Shown piece after piece: positions 13,865 to 23,820 of a stretch of 41,699 bases of DNA. The stretch covers positions 1-41,699 of the forward strand of contig JAFEAP010000028.1 of NCBI GenBank assembly GCA_018266355.1, written 5' to 3'. The notes under the pieces were generated by a model. That model worked only from the letters and a program-made list of their open reading frames with translations, did not search any database and was not told the origin of the DNA. Position 1 is the stretch's first letter. Each line of letters opens with the position of its first letter. The translations under genes were made by a program, and so were the position numbers. This DNA is from Bdellovibrionales bacterium. GTDB taxonomy: Bacteria; Bdellovibrionota; UBA1018.

Positions 13865-15733
13865 ATGGCCTCCTCTCGCGGACTCCTTTCGAAATCGGCC
13901 GCGCTTCCGGTCTTACTGCTCGCTACGCTCGCGTCCTGCACGACGCCCGAGCCGCAGCCGACCCCTTTCCAACCCTCGGGCGAGTTCTCGCTCGACGCCG
14001 TCCTCGGCGACGGCGAAGTCGGCTGCCGCAAGATGCTCGACACCTACTGCTCCGCCCTCCACTCCCCGGAAACCCAGGGCAATATCCGCGTCGGCCGCGG
14101 CCCCGACTCGCTGCCGATCCTCCAGGGCACGACCCGGAACGATTTCTCGAGCGAATATTACCTCTACTCGGCGGCGAAACTCCGCGCGAAGGACTCGCTG
14201 CCCGCCGATTTCCGCTCGGTGCTCGACGCCCAAGGCTACTTCGACTCCCTCGTGCGCGCGATGAACCGCCCGCCCCGGTCGCAGATGAACCTCGAAAAAC
14301 GCGCGCTCTCGATGCGCCGGGAGTTCGAGCTCGACCAGATCTGGAACGGGGCGCTCTCCGAGACCGTGCTCCGGCGGATGAGCAAGAGCTTCGTCGGTTA
14401 CCACCGGCTCCGCGACGACCTCATTCCGATCGAGCAGTCGGTCGAGAGGAAACGCACGCGCCGCGAGCTCATCTCCGAGATCTCCCGCGCGATCTGGAAA
14501 CGCGACCGGAACTGGTCGAAAGTCGAGGCGAACTTCGAAGTCCTCCGCGAACGTTTCCTTTCCGTGATCGACGCCCTCGACATCCCGGAGGACGTCCGCG
14601 CGGCGTGGAAGGAACGGATGAGCTCGGTGAAACTCGTCATCCCCGGCGCGATCCCCGCGATCGCGGACTCGGAGTGCTCGACGACCCAGGCGAACGCCTT
14701 CTACTACTCGTACCTGAACGTCCTCACCGTCTGCGCCGGCGATTTCAACAGCGAGGACATCCTCCAGACGGTCGCCCACGAGCTCGCCCACTCCCTCGAC
14801 TTCGACCGCGCGCTTTATTTGCGCCAGAAGCGCTCCGCCTTCGGCCGTTCCCTCACGGCGCTCCGCCGGGAAGTCTGCATGCCGGAGTCGTTCTCCTGCG
14901 CGAACTGGGAATCGTTCAAGTCCCGGATCGAGCCCGAGCTCGCCGAATTGAAGGACTTCCGTCCCGAGCTGCCCGAGTTCCAATCCTGCCTGAAGCGGCG
15001 GACGACCTCGAAGACCCTCGCGCCCGCGGACATCCAGCGACTCGCGGAGAAGGAAATCAACGACCAAGTCTCGACCCTCGCGAACGCCGGGATTTTCCTC
15101 CGGATCACGAAGGACCGGGTGCCCTTACCCGACGGCAAAACCACGAAGAACCCGAACTACCTCGATCCTTGCGGCTACAAGATCTGGAGCCTCGACGAGG
15201 AACCGATCGACGACGAGCTCACCCAGCTCCTCTTCTTCACGGCCGAGTACCGCTGCAGCCCGCTCGACGATCGGAAGGAGAAACTCCGAGCCGCGATCAA
15301 CGCGAGCAAGGCGCTCGCCGTCCAGGTCTCCGCCGCCGCCATCGGGATGGAAGGCGAATACTCCGAGCGCGAGGATCTCGCCGACGAAGGCTACGCCTCC
15401 TCGCCGGTCGAACGTTTCGCCGACGTCCTCGGAAGCTACGCCTTCGCGGATTACCTCTCGCACATGAAGCGGATGTCGCAGCGGCGCCACACCTTCCTCG
15501 CGAGCAGCTCCTGGCAGTGCGACGCCCCTTCGCTCGAAAGCCTCTACCCGGAAGAGAACTCCGTCGAGCAGGCCTTCGTCTTCGACTCGCACTCGGAAAG
15601 CGACACCCGGAAGAAGGAGATGTTCACCCAGCCGGTCCGCTCGGCCCTCGGGTGCGCCCAGGACTTCGCGTTCAAGAGCTGCGAGCTCGGTTTTCGCAAA
15701 AAAACCGCCCAATCCCTCGCTTCCGGCGGTTAA
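13865..15733 (+). CDS. lipoprotein with HExxH zinc-protease motif
   Basis: The 622-residue protein has a lipobox, LASC, at the end of its signal peptide (Cys 25). Residues 302-314 read TVAHELAHSLDFD, with H305, E306 and H309 as the zinc-binding HExxH of a gluzincin-like metalloprotease. The preceding NAFYYSYLNVLTVCAG and the following region with several cysteines (CMPESFSCANW, SPVERFADVLGSYAFADYL) fit a peptidase domain in which a later acidic residue completes the site. The general layout recalls M13-like proteases, but the family is not certain. It probably sits on the outer membrane or periplasmic face. ATG 13865 has TAAAAT seven bases upstream. Confidence 0.78.
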   Translation: MASSRGLLSKSAALPVLLLATLASCTTPEPQPTPFQPSGEFSLDAVLGDGEVGCRKMLDTYCSALHSPETQGNIRVGRGPDSLPILQGTTRNDFSSEYYLYSAAKLRAKDSLPADFRSVLDAQGYFDSLVRAMNRPPRSQMNLEKRALSMRREFELDQIWNGALSETVLRRMSKSFVGYHRLRDDLIPIEQSVERKRTRRELISEISRAIWKRDRNWSKVEANFEVLRERFLSVIDALDIPEDVRAAWKERMSSVKLVIPGAIPAIADSECSTTQANAFYYSYLNVLTVCAGDFNSEDILQTVAHELAHSLDFDRALYLRQKRSAFGRSLTALRREVCMPESFSCANWESFKSRIEPELAELKDFRPELPEFQSCLKRRTTSKTLAPADIQRLAEKEINDQVSTLANAGIFLRITKDRVPLPDGKTTKNPNYLDPCGYKIWSLDEEPIDDELTQLLFFTAEYRCSPLDDRKEKLRAAINASKALAVQVSAAAIGMEGEYSEREDLADEGYASSPVERFADVLGSYAFADYLSHMKRMSQRRHTFLASSSWQCDAPSLESLYPEENSVEQAFVFDSHSESDTRKKEMFTQPVRSALGCAQDFAFKSCELGFRKKTAQSLASGG

Positions 15734-15745
15734 CTTCCGCTAACG

Positions 15746-15770
15746 TGTGTCTTTACAGACACAATTTCTT
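15746..15770 (+). terminator. intrinsic terminator after the HExxH lipoprotein
   Basis: TGTGTCT (15746-15752) and AGACACA (15757-15763) form a 7-bp stem with loop TTAC, followed by ATTTCTT. Confidence 0.65.
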
Positions 15771-15823
15771 TCGAAATCCGAAACGGCGACAATGAATGGA
15801 CGTAGTACGTTTGTTGTTTCGCC

Positions 15824-18800
15824 ATGTTTCCTAAACTCATCATCGATTTCATCCGCGAAGGATTCGCGCCGCTTTCCTTGGGTACTCCCCGGCTCGTGTG
15901 GCTGGTGGTCGGCGCCGTCGCGTTCGCGGGCTGCGGAACGCAAATCAACTCGCTGAAGAACCCGCTTCGCATCAACAGCGGCGCGCTCGGCGTCCCGCCC
16001 GACCTCACTTCGCTCGTCATCGTCGACGCCTCGCCGACGAACCACTCTCCGTTGACCCTGAATTGGGGCCTGACCGTCGGCGACGTCACCCAGTACTGCC
16101 TCCTCGAAAACGATTCGAACGCCGCCCACTGCATCTGGCACTCGGGCGCGCTGCCGACGACCTACGTCGACACCGCCTCCGACGGCGCGTTCCAGCTGAA
16201 CGCCTTCGTGAAGAACACTTACGGCGCATCGGCGGCCGTCCCCTCGAATACGATCACGATCGACCGCACGGCGCCGGTCCTCGCCTCGGCCACCGTCGCC
16301 AACTCGAACCCGACGAACAATCAAGTCTACTCGCTTTCTTACGGCGCGGTCACGAACCTCCCGTACGCCGAGTACTGTCTCCTCGAAAATACGACCTCCT
16401 CGGCCGGTTGCACGTGGGTCGCCGGCTCGCTGCCCGCTTCGTTCACGGTTTCCGCCGGCAGCGGCTCGAAGGCGATCTCGATCTGGCTCCGCGACGCCGC
16501 CGGAAACGTCTCGAACCGCGTGACGACCGCCGCGGTCGACTACGACGCGAGCGTCCCGACCGTCTCGATCACGAGCCCGGCGGCCGGCACCTACGCGAAC
16601 CTCACGAACTTCGCCGCGTTCTCCGTCGGCGGGATGTGCTCGGTGAACGGCGCGACCGTCGTGATCACCGGCGCCGTTTCGAGTTCCGCGACCTGCACGG
16701 GCGGCGCTTGGAGCGCTTCGCTGAACCTCACCGCCGTCGCCGACGGCGCGTTCACCGTTTACGCCGACCTCACGAACGCCGCCGGCACCCCGGCCACCCA
16801 AGCCTCGCGCGCGTTCAACAAGGACACCGTCGCGCCGACCGTCGCGATCGCTTCGCCGGCCGCGGGCGCCTACGCGAACGCCTCGAACTACACCGCCTTC
16901 CCGATCTCCGGCACCTGCTCCGAGAATGGCGGCACCGTCGTCCTCTCGGGCGCCGTCTCGACGAGCGTCGCCTGCTCGGCGGGGAACTGGTCGACGAACC
17001 TCGATCTGACCTCGGTCGGTGCGGGCGCCTTCACGATCAACGCCGACCTCACCGACGTCGGCGGGAATCCCGCCGTCCAATACTCCCGTTCCTTCAATAA
17101 AGACGTCGGCGTGCCGACGGTCTTCATCACTTCGCCGGCCGCCGGCACCTACGTAACCGCGGCGAACGCCTCCGCTTTCTCCGTCTCGGGCACCTGCTCC
17201 GAGAATGGTCGCACCGTCTCCATCGCGATCGCGAGCGGTCCGAGCGCTTCGCCGACCTGCACCGCCGGCGCTTGGAGCGTGAGCCTCGACGTCTCGGCGC
17301 TCGCCGACGCTCCGTTCACCGTCACCGCGAACCACTCGGACGCGGCCGGAAACGCCGCCGCCCAAGACTCCCGCTCCTTCAATAAGGACGTCGGCATCCC
17401 GACGGTCACCCTCACTTCGCCGAGCGCGGGCGCCTATGCCACCGCCGCGACGGCCTCCGCTTTCGTCGTCTCGGGCGCGTGCTCCGAGAACGGCCGCGCG
17501 GTTTCCGTCGCGATCTCCGGCGGTCCGAGCGCTTCGCCGACCTGCACCGCCGGCGCGTGGTCGGCCACTCTCGACGTCACTAGCCTCGCCGACGGCGCCT
17601 TCACCGTCACCGCCGACCACTCGGACGCGGCCGGAAACTCCGCGACCCAAGCCTCGCGCACGTTCAACAAAGACGTCGGCCTCCCGACGGTCTTCATCAC
17701 TTCGCCGGCCGCCGGCACCGCGATCAACCTCGCGAACCAGTCCTCTTTCACCGTCTCGGGTACTTGCTCCGAGAACGGTCGCACGGTTTCGATCTCGGGC
17801 GCGCTCACGAGCAGTGCGACGTGTACGGCCGGCGCTTGGAGCGCGAATCTCGATTTCACCTCGGTCGCCGATGGAGCAGTCACGATCCGCGCCGACCTCT
17901 CGGACGCGGCCGGGAACGCCGCGACCCAGGACTCCCGCTCCTTCACGAAGAACACCGGCGTCCCGGCGGTCGCGATCACGAGTCCGCTCGCCGGCGCTTA
18001 CGCGAACATCGCGAACGCCGCCTCGTTCGCCGTTTCCGGCACTTGCTCCGAGAACGGCCAGCCGGTGAACGTCGCGATCTCCGGCGGTCCGAGCGCCTCG
18101 CCGACCTGCACGGGCGGGAACTGGTCGACGAACCTGAACGTTTCTGGCCTTTCCGACGGCTCCTTCACCGTCACCGCCGACCATTCGAACTCGGGCGGAA
18201 ATCCGGCCCCGCAGGATTCCCGCACTTTCAATAAAGACGTGGGCGCCCCGACGGTCTTCATCACCTCGCCGAGCGCGGGCGCCTACGCCACCGCCGCGAC
18301 CGCTTCTTCCTTCACCGTTTCCGGCACCTGCTCCGAGAACGGCCGTGCCGTTACCGTCGCGGTCGCGAGCGGACCGAGCGCGACGCCGACCTGCACGGCC
18401 GGGACTTGGACGACGAACCTGAACGTCTCGACGCTTTCCGACGGCGCGTTCACCGTGACCGCCGACCTCACCGACGCCGCCGGAAACCCGGCGACCCAGG
18501 ACTCGCGCTCCTTCAATAAAGACGTCGGCGTCCCGACGGTCTTCATCACCTCTCCGGCCGCCGCCTCGTACGCGAACATCGCGAACGTCGCCTCGTTCGC
18601 CGTCTCCGGCACTTGCTCCGAGAACGGCCGCGCCGTCTCCGTCGCGGTCGCGGGCGGCCCGAGCGCCTCGCCGACCTGCACGGGCGGGAACTGGTCGACG
18701 AACCTCGACCTCTCGGCTCTCGGGCAAGGCGCTTTCTCCGTCACCGCCGACCACTCGGACGCGGCCGGGAACGCCGCTGTCCAAGCCTCGCGTTCCTTCA

Positions 18801-21800
18801 CGAAGGACACCGTCGCGCCGAACGCGCCCCAGAATCTCGCTTGGAGCGGCGGCTCCGCCCAGAACAGCACGACCGTGCACATGCTCTGGGACGGAACGAC
18901 CTCGCCGGATACGGCGAACTCGCAGATTTACCAAATGTTCGACGACGCGACCTGCACTCACGTGATCACGGGCGGCGGTCCTTCTTATTCCGCGACGAAC
19001 GATTACTCGACCGTGGTTTCGGGCGAAGGGACCTATACCTTCAAGATCACCGCCCTCGACCTCGCCGGCAACACCACCGCGAGCGCCTGCTCGCCGGCCC
19101 TCGTCGTCGACACCACCGCCCCGTCGGTCGTGATTACCGGTCCTTCGGCGGGCACCTACGCGACCGCCGCGACCGCCTCGTCGTTCGCCGTCTCCGGGAC
19201 TTGCTCCGAGAACGGCCGTACCGTCACCGTCGCCGTCTCGGGCGGACCGAGCGCGACGCCGACCTGCACGGCCGGAAACTGGTCGACGAACCTGAACGTC
19301 ACCGCGCTCGCCGACGGAGCCTTCACCGTCACCGCCGACCTCACGGACGCCGCCGGAAACTCCGCGACCCAGGACTCGCGCTCCTTCAATAAGGACGTCG
19401 GCGTCCCGACGGTCTTCATCACTTCGCCGTCGGCCGGATCCTACATCAACGCCGCGAACCTCACGTCCTTCAACATCGCGGGCACTTGCTCGGAAAACGG
19501 CCAGAACGTCGTCCTTTCCGGCTCGATCTCGACGAGCACGCCGTGCGCGGCGGGCGCTTGGAGCGTGAACATCGACTTCACGGCGATCGCCGACGGCGCG
19601 ATCACCGTGAACGCGAACCACTCCGACGTCGCCGGGAACGCCGCCACCCAGGACTCGCGCTCCTTCACGAAGGACTCGACCGCACCGACCCTCGCCTCGA
19701 TGGCGATCACGAACTCGACGCCGACGAACAACACCTCTTACGGCCTCTCCTACGGCGCGCAGTCGGGAACGTTCTCCTCGGTTTGTATCCTCGAAAACTC
19801 GACGAACTTCTCGGGCTGCTCCTCGGCCTGGGTCGCCCAGTCGACGCTGCCGGCGAGCTTCACCGTCTCGGGCACGAACAACGTGAAGTCGCTCACGATC
19901 TGGCTGAAGGATAACGCCGGGAACGTCTCGACGCTCGTCACGAGCTCGAACTCGGTCGAACTCGATACGGTCGCTCCGGTCGTCACGGTCGTCGCGCCGA
20001 ACGGCGGCGAAAACATACTCTCCGGCGATCCCGCCGGCGTGGCCTATACGGCCTCCGACGTGAACCTGGCGGCGAATCCGATCTCGTTGAAGGTCAGCAC
20101 GGACTCGGGAACGAGCTGGGCCGCTCCGGGCTCTTTCCAAAACAAGCCGAACACCGGGACGATGTCCTTCAACGCGCCGGTCGGCGACTCGAACCAGTAT
20201 CGTGTTCGAATCGTGGCGGTGGACACGGCCGGGAACGTCGGTCAGGACGATTCCGACGCCGACTTCACCGTCGACTCGACCGCGCCGGTCTTCACCGCCT
20301 CCCAGATGACGGTGAACGGCGGCGTCTCTCCTTCGCTCTCGAACTACGTCCCGGTCGCGTTCCAGTCGACCGACTCCGCGGCGAAGATCACGGCGTATTG
20401 CTTGAAATACAATTCCACCACCGCCCCGGCGGCGGGCGATTCGTGCTGGGTCGCGGTAACTCCGACGAATACCTTGAACGCGAACGTGAACTTCCGCCTC
20501 GGTTTCGCGGCGGGCGCCTATACGGTCTACGGCTGGACGAAGAACGCCGTCGGCCTCATCTCCTCGCTCACGAACGCGGGCGCGGGTACGGACGGCCAGG
20601 ATAGCGCTTCGATCACGTTCAGCCCGGTGCAGCCTCCCGCCCTGACCGGCGTCACCGCCTCGTCCGCCGACGGCAGCGTGAACCTCTCGGTGACCTCGGG
20701 TTCGACGGTCTACATCAAGTGGAACGCCTCGACGACGGGGGTTTTCCCGGCTTCGCCGATCTCGATCTATTACACCACCGACGATAAGACCTATACCGCG
20801 GTCACGACCGGCGTCGCGAACTCCCAAGGCGCGGGCTGCACGATCAGCGGCTCGGAAACGGGGTGCTACACTTGGACGAACGGCGCGCCGACGTCGTCTT
20901 ATTTCCGCATCCGCGTCGGCGCGGTCGACACGAATTCGCGCCAGTCTTTCCAAAGTACCCTCCCGATGAACGTCACTTCCACGTTGCGGATCATCGCGGG
21001 CTCGACCGACCCGGGTACCGGGGGGTCCGCCGAAGCGGCGATTTTCGCGACCGCAAGCCTTTCGAGCGGCTGGCAGGATCCGCAGTCGTTCGTCGTCACC
21101 ACTTCGGGCGTCGTTTACTTCGCGGATTCGGTACGCGGCATCCTAAAGGTCGATCCGTCGAACGGCACCCAGCAGCTCCTGCTTCCGAAGGCCACGAGCG
21201 GTAACGGCGTCGACGGCGCGGTCCCGGGCGCGACGGTGAAAGACGTCGTCAAGATGGCGTTCGATTCCCAAAACCGCGTCCTCCTTTTCGATTACGACCG
21301 CATCCGTCGCTACGATCCGACGGGCAACACCGTTACCACGATCATCGGCGGCGGCGGATCGACGGCGGCGACCGTCGCCCCGCTCTCCCTCCAGATGACT
21401 TCGATGACTTCCTCGAACAGCTACCAATACCTCCTCTACGGCGCCGCCGACGGGAAAATCTACTTCCAGGCCGAGAATTACGCTTGGACGCCGATCGGCG
21501 GAAACTACATCATGCGCGTCTACGATCCGGGCACGAACCAGGTCACTTCGCGCACTTTCAGCGGGACCGGCGACGGCTACAGCGCGTCCCAAGACATCAC
21601 CCTCTGTAACACCTACGGCATGGGTGCGGCTTTCGACTCGGTCACCGGAGCGGTTCAAAAAATCGTGCTCAAGTCGCAATACGGAACCTATGCGGGATGC
21701 AGCGACGGATCCGACCACTTCCCGTATATCTCCATCAATCCTGCGACGGACCAGTCCCAAGCGCCGCATCCGGCGGGATCTTCTTACTCGGACAGCTTCG

Positions 21801-23074
21801 CCATCGGCGCTGACGGCCGGCTCCTCTCCATCGACCGAATCAGCGCGGTGGTAAAAGTTTTCGACACGGCCACCGCTTCCTTCACGACGATTCTCGGGAC
21901 GGGGACTTCCGGGGTCTGCGCAGACGGCACCGTCGCCACCTCGTGCGCGATCGACGTTTCGGACGCCTTTTCGGACGCGACCGGGAAGATCTATTTCCTC
22001 GAGCGCGGGAAAATCCGCACGATCGACCAGTCGAACACGGTCCAGACCGTCATGGGTTCAGGTTTCACGACGGGCGACGGCGGCCCGGCGACTTCCGCGC
22101 GCTTAGGCATCGTGAACGAAGTCCGCCTCTGGAACAACGGATCGAACGATAAGGTCATTCTCGGCGACGGATCGGAGTACCGACTTCGGGAATTCGATAT
22201 CGACGGGAATATCTCGACGATCGCCGGGAACGGGAATAACGGCCATCCGAACACGACCGCCTCGGCCGTCGGCCAGCCGATCGCCTATAACGACAACGCC
22301 ATGGTCATGCCGATCCGCCTCCAAGTCGATCCGTCGAACGGCACCGTATACGCGAGCTTGCGTACGAACTCGCGAATCTCGAAGATTGATCGCTCGACGG
22401 GAAAATGGGTCGATATCGTCGGCGGAGGCGCCACGAACTGGGATAGCGCTTCCGCGGATGGCAAGCTCGGCAACCAGATCAAGCTGAACGGCTACGCCCC
22501 GCTCGTCGCCGCGTTCGACGGGACGAATCTCATGGACCTCACCTACGTCTACAACGGCAGCTCCATGGTGAAGATTCACAAGGTTTCCGACGGTACGCAG
22601 ACCGCTTTAATCGGTGTGACCGGCTCGGCGAACGCGGCTGCCGACTACTCTGCGGACGGTACGGCCGGAAACGCCTCGACTTCCGTCTGGCACGCGGCCG
22701 TGGGCATGCAATCCGCGATTTGGGACGCGTACGGAAGCCGCTGGGTCTTCAACAACGGTTACACCAACACGAGCAAGATCCGCTCGATCACCGTCGGAGG
22801 AAACCTCGGTACCGTCGCGACGCTCCCGCAAAGCCCCTCGGGATTCACCTACCGCCACGACGCCTCGAACAACATCATCTATTACTGCCGTTCCTCGAAC
22901 CAAAAGCTCTACAAATACAACGTCACCACCTCTACGAATACGGCCCTTACCTGGCCGATCACGAAGATGAAGTGCGTGGGCACCGGCATGGTCTACAGCT
23001 CGAGCCGGAACTCGCTCATCTTCCCGTTCACCCAAGACGGCCTCGGCGGCGTCGCCGAGTATCTGAACCCGTAA
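15824..23074 (+). CDS. giant surface lipoprotein with Ig-like repeats and a C-terminal NHL propeller
   Basis: The 2416-residue protein has a signal peptide with lipobox FAGC (Cys 37). After two bacterial Ig-like domains come ten copies of a repeat of about 94 residues (residues ~243-1288), interrupted by one fibronectin III-like domain (~999-1097). Each repeat has a core GTCSENG and a second Cys in PTCTAG-type sequence, so one disulfide per repeat is likely. More Ig-like domains follow (~1289-1715). The last 700 residues contain blades typical of NHL propellers, including IIAGS, GDGGPATSARL and STIAGNGNNG. Such proteins serve as adhesins or surface scaffolds; partners are unknown. The start ATG lacks a clear ribosome site. 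Confidence 0.88.
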   Translation: MFPKLIIDFIREGFAPLSLGTPRLVWLVVGAVAFAGCGTQINSLKNPLRINSGALGVPPDLTSLVIVDASPTNHSPLTLNWGLTVGDVTQYCLLENDSNAAHCIWHSGALPTTYVDTASDGAFQLNAFVKNTYGASAAVPSNTITIDRTAPVLASATVANSNPTNNQVYSLSYGAVTNLPYAEYCLLENTTSSAGCTWVAGSLPASFTVSAGSGSKAISIWLRDAAGNVSNRVTTAAVDYDASVPTVSITSPAAGTYANLTNFAAFSVGGMCSVNGATVVITGAVSSSATCTGGAWSASLNLTAVADGAFTVYADLTNAAGTPATQASRAFNKDTVAPTVAIASPAAGAYANASNYTAFPISGTCSENGGTVVLSGAVSTSVACSAGNWSTNLDLTSVGAGAFTINADLTDVGGNPAVQYSRSFNKDVGVPTVFITSPAAGTYVTAANASAFSVSGTCSENGRTVSIAIASGPSASPTCTAGAWSVSLDVSALADAPFTVTANHSDAAGNAAAQDSRSFNKDVGIPTVTLTSPSAGAYATAATASAFVVSGACSENGRAVSVAISGGPSASPTCTAGAWSATLDVTSLADGAFTVTADHSDAAGNSATQASRTFNKDVGLPTVFITSPAAGTAINLANQSSFTVSGTCSENGRTVSISGALTSSATCTAGAWSANLDFTSVADGAVTIRADLSDAAGNAATQDSRSFTKNTGVPAVAITSPLAGAYANIANAASFAVSGTCSENGQPVNVAISGGPSASPTCTGGNWSTNLNVSGLSDGSFTVTADHSNSGGNPAPQDSRTFNKDVGAPTVFITSPSAGAYATAATASSFTVSGTCSENGRAVTVAVASGPSATPTCTAGTWTTNLNVSTLSDGAFTVTADLTDAAGNPATQDSRSFNKDVGVPTVFITSPAAASYANIANVASFAVSGTCSENGRAVSVAVAGGPSASPTCTGGNWSTNLDLSALGQGAFSVTADHSDAAGNAAVQASRSFTKDTVAPNAPQNLAWSGGSAQNSTTVHMLWDGTTSPDTANSQIYQMFDDATCTHVITGGGPSYSATNDYSTVVSGEGTYTFKITALDLAGNTTASACSPALVVDTTAPSVVITGPSAGTYATAATASSFAVSGTCSENGRTVTVAVSGGPSATPTCTAGNWSTNLNVTALADGAFTVTADLTDAAGNSATQDSRSFNKDVGVPTVFITSPSAGSYINAANLTSFNIAGTCSENGQNVVLSGSISTSTPCAAGAWSVNIDFTAIADGAITVNANHSDVAGNAATQDSRSFTKDSTAPTLASMAITNSTPTNNTSYGLSYGAQSGTFSSVCILENSTNFSGCSSAWVAQSTLPASFTVSGTNNVKSLTIWLKDNAGNVSTLVTSSNSVELDTVAPVVTVVAPNGGENILSGDPAGVAYTASDVNLAANPISLKVSTDSGTSWAAPGSFQNKPNTGTMSFNAPVGDSNQYRVRIVAVDTAGNVGQDDSDADFTVDSTAPVFTASQMTVNGGVSPSLSNYVPVAFQSTDSAAKITAYCLKYNSTTAPAAGDSCWVAVTPTNTLNANVNFRLGFAAGAYTVYGWTKNAVGLISSLTNAGAGTDGQDSASITFSPVQPPALTGVTASSADGSVNLSVTSGSTVYIKWNASTTGVFPASPISIYYTTDDKTYTAVTTGVANSQGAGCTISGSETGCYTWTNGAPTSSYFRIRVGAVDTNSRQSFQSTLPMNVTSTLRIIAGSTDPGTGGSAEAAIFATASLSSGWQDPQSFVVTTSGVVYFADSVRGILKVDPSNGTQQLLLPKATSGNGVDGAVPGATVKDVVKMAFDSQNRVLLFDYDRIRRYDPTGNTVTTIIGGGGSTAATVAPLSLQMTSMTSSNSYQYLLYGAADGKIYFQAENYAWTPIGGNYIMRVYDPGTNQVTSRTFSGTGDGYSASQDITLCNTYGMGAAFDSVTGAVQKIVLKSQYGTYAGCSDGSDHFPYISINPATDQSQAPHPAGSSYSDSFAIGADGRLLSIDRISAVVKVFDTATASFTTILGTGTSGVCADGTVATSCAIDVSDAFSDATGKIYFLERGKIRTIDQSNTVQTVMGSGFTTGDGGPATSARLGIVNEVRLWNNGSNDKVILGDGSEYRLREFDIDGNISTIAGNGNNGHPNTTASAVGQPIAYNDNAMVMPIRLQVDPSNGTVYASLRTNSRISKIDRSTGKWVDIVGGGATNWDSASADGKLGNQIKLNGYAPLVAAFDGTNLMDLTYVYNGSSMVKIHKVSDGTQTALIGVTGSANAAADYSADGTAGNASTSVWHAAVGMQSAIWDAYGSRWVFNNGYTNTSKIRSITVGGNLGTVATLPQSPSGFTYRHDASNNIIYYCRSSNQKLYKYNVTTSTNTALTWPITKMKCVGTGMVYSSSRNSLIFPFTQDGLGGVAEYLNP
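16550..19689 (+). repeat. ten in-frame repeats of about 282-285 bp within the surface lipoprotein gene
   Basis: Units 1-8 run from about 16550 to 18818. A non-repeat FN3-like segment follows (about 18819-19116), then units 9-10 (about 19117-19689). Some units are near-identical in DNA: the stretch encoding GTCSENGR and the joint SRSFNKDVG recur almost unchanged. Unit number may therefore change by recombination, and short-read assembly may have mis-counted it. Confidence 0.9.
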
Positions 23075-23187
23075 CGACGGATCTCCGTCGCTCTCCTCGC
23101 GGGCTAGTTTTTCCTTAATATCCAGCGCGGCGCGCCGAAACGTTCTCTATGCGCGTCCGCGCAGAACCTCCCCGCTCCGAGGTCGAA

Positions 23188-23817
23188 ATGCAGTCGAACA
23201 ACGGCGTCAACTCGCCGGCGATCCTTTGTGAAATCCGCGTCTCTTCGACGGGGAAAACCGTTCAGGGCGTTCCCGCCCCGGCGTGGACCGAGATCTGGCG
23301 CGTGCCGCTCAGAATGCACGAGGAACTCCCGATCTCGGAGACTCTCCTCCGGCTTCCTTATCGCCACTATCCCCCCCGTGAAATCTGCGTCTTTCGCCGG
23401 ACCGAAGGTGGATTGACGTTCGGTTTGCTCGACGAGAGTTACTCCGCGAGCCTCGGCGGCCGATCCGCGCGGGCTCACGTTTGCGGCGTCGGCGACCGCA
23501 TCCGGTTCTCCGAGGATATCGAATTCGAGATCCTGCGCGCGCCGCCGGTGCCGGGACGACCCGCGCCGAAAGTCGAAACGCCGCGGGAAACGGCGGCTAA
23601 ACCCTTGATCCCGATCCCGTCGGTCTCGCTCGCCGTCCCTTCGCTCGGCGACGATTTCGGAAGACGGCCCGCGGCCGCCGTCCGCGCGGAACTCTATCGC
23701 ACGACCCGCGAAACGCCGAAGCGGGCCGCTCCGGTCCGGAGGGCCCGCCTCCGCGGGTACGCGATCGCGCTGGCCGCGATCGGCCTCGTGATCGGATTCC
23801 TGAAAGCGCGCGGCTAG
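23188..23817 (+). CDS. tail-anchored protein with a possible FHA-like domain
   Basis: The 209-residue protein has an N-terminal globular part (about 1-125) rich in strands, ending GVGDRIRFSEDIEFEIL, which resembles the last strands of FHA domains. The usual phosphothreonine-binding residues are not evident. A Pro/Ala/Arg-rich linker leads to a single C-terminal membrane helix (GYAIALAAIGLVIGFL), so the domain would face the cytoplasm as a tail-anchored protein. ATG 23188 is chosen from GAGG six bases upstream; ATG 23149 lacks a ribosome site. The role is unknown. Confidence 0.55.
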   Translation: MQSNNGVNSPAILCEIRVSSTGKTVQGVPAPAWTEIWRVPLRMHEELPISETLLRLPYRHYPPREICVFRRTEGGLTFGLLDESYSASLGGRSARAHVCGVGDRIRFSEDIEFEILRAPPVPGRPAPKVETPRETAAKPLIPIPSVSLAVPSLGDDFGRRPAAAVRAELYRTTRETPKRAAPVRRARLRGYAIALAAIGLVIGFLKARG

Positions 23818-23820
23818 GAC

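Noticed and set aside
13913..15067. A 384-codon minus-strand frame inside the HExxH lipoprotein gene
   Set aside because: Composition (Arg, Glu, Gly, Leu) is that of an antisense shadow; the plus-strand frame has a lipobox and zinc motif.
16550..19689. Regularly spaced repeats considered as a CRISPR-like array
   Set aside because: Units are about 285 bp, in frame and protein-coding; there are no short repeats with spacers and no cas genes.
15740..20953. A 1737-codon open frame on the minus strand, antisense to the giant lipoprotein gene
   Set aside because: Its product is Arg/Gly/Asp-rich low-complexity sequence that mirrors the sense repeats. It arises because GC-rich codons and repeated units leave no stop codons on the other strand. 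No domain or ribosome site was seen.
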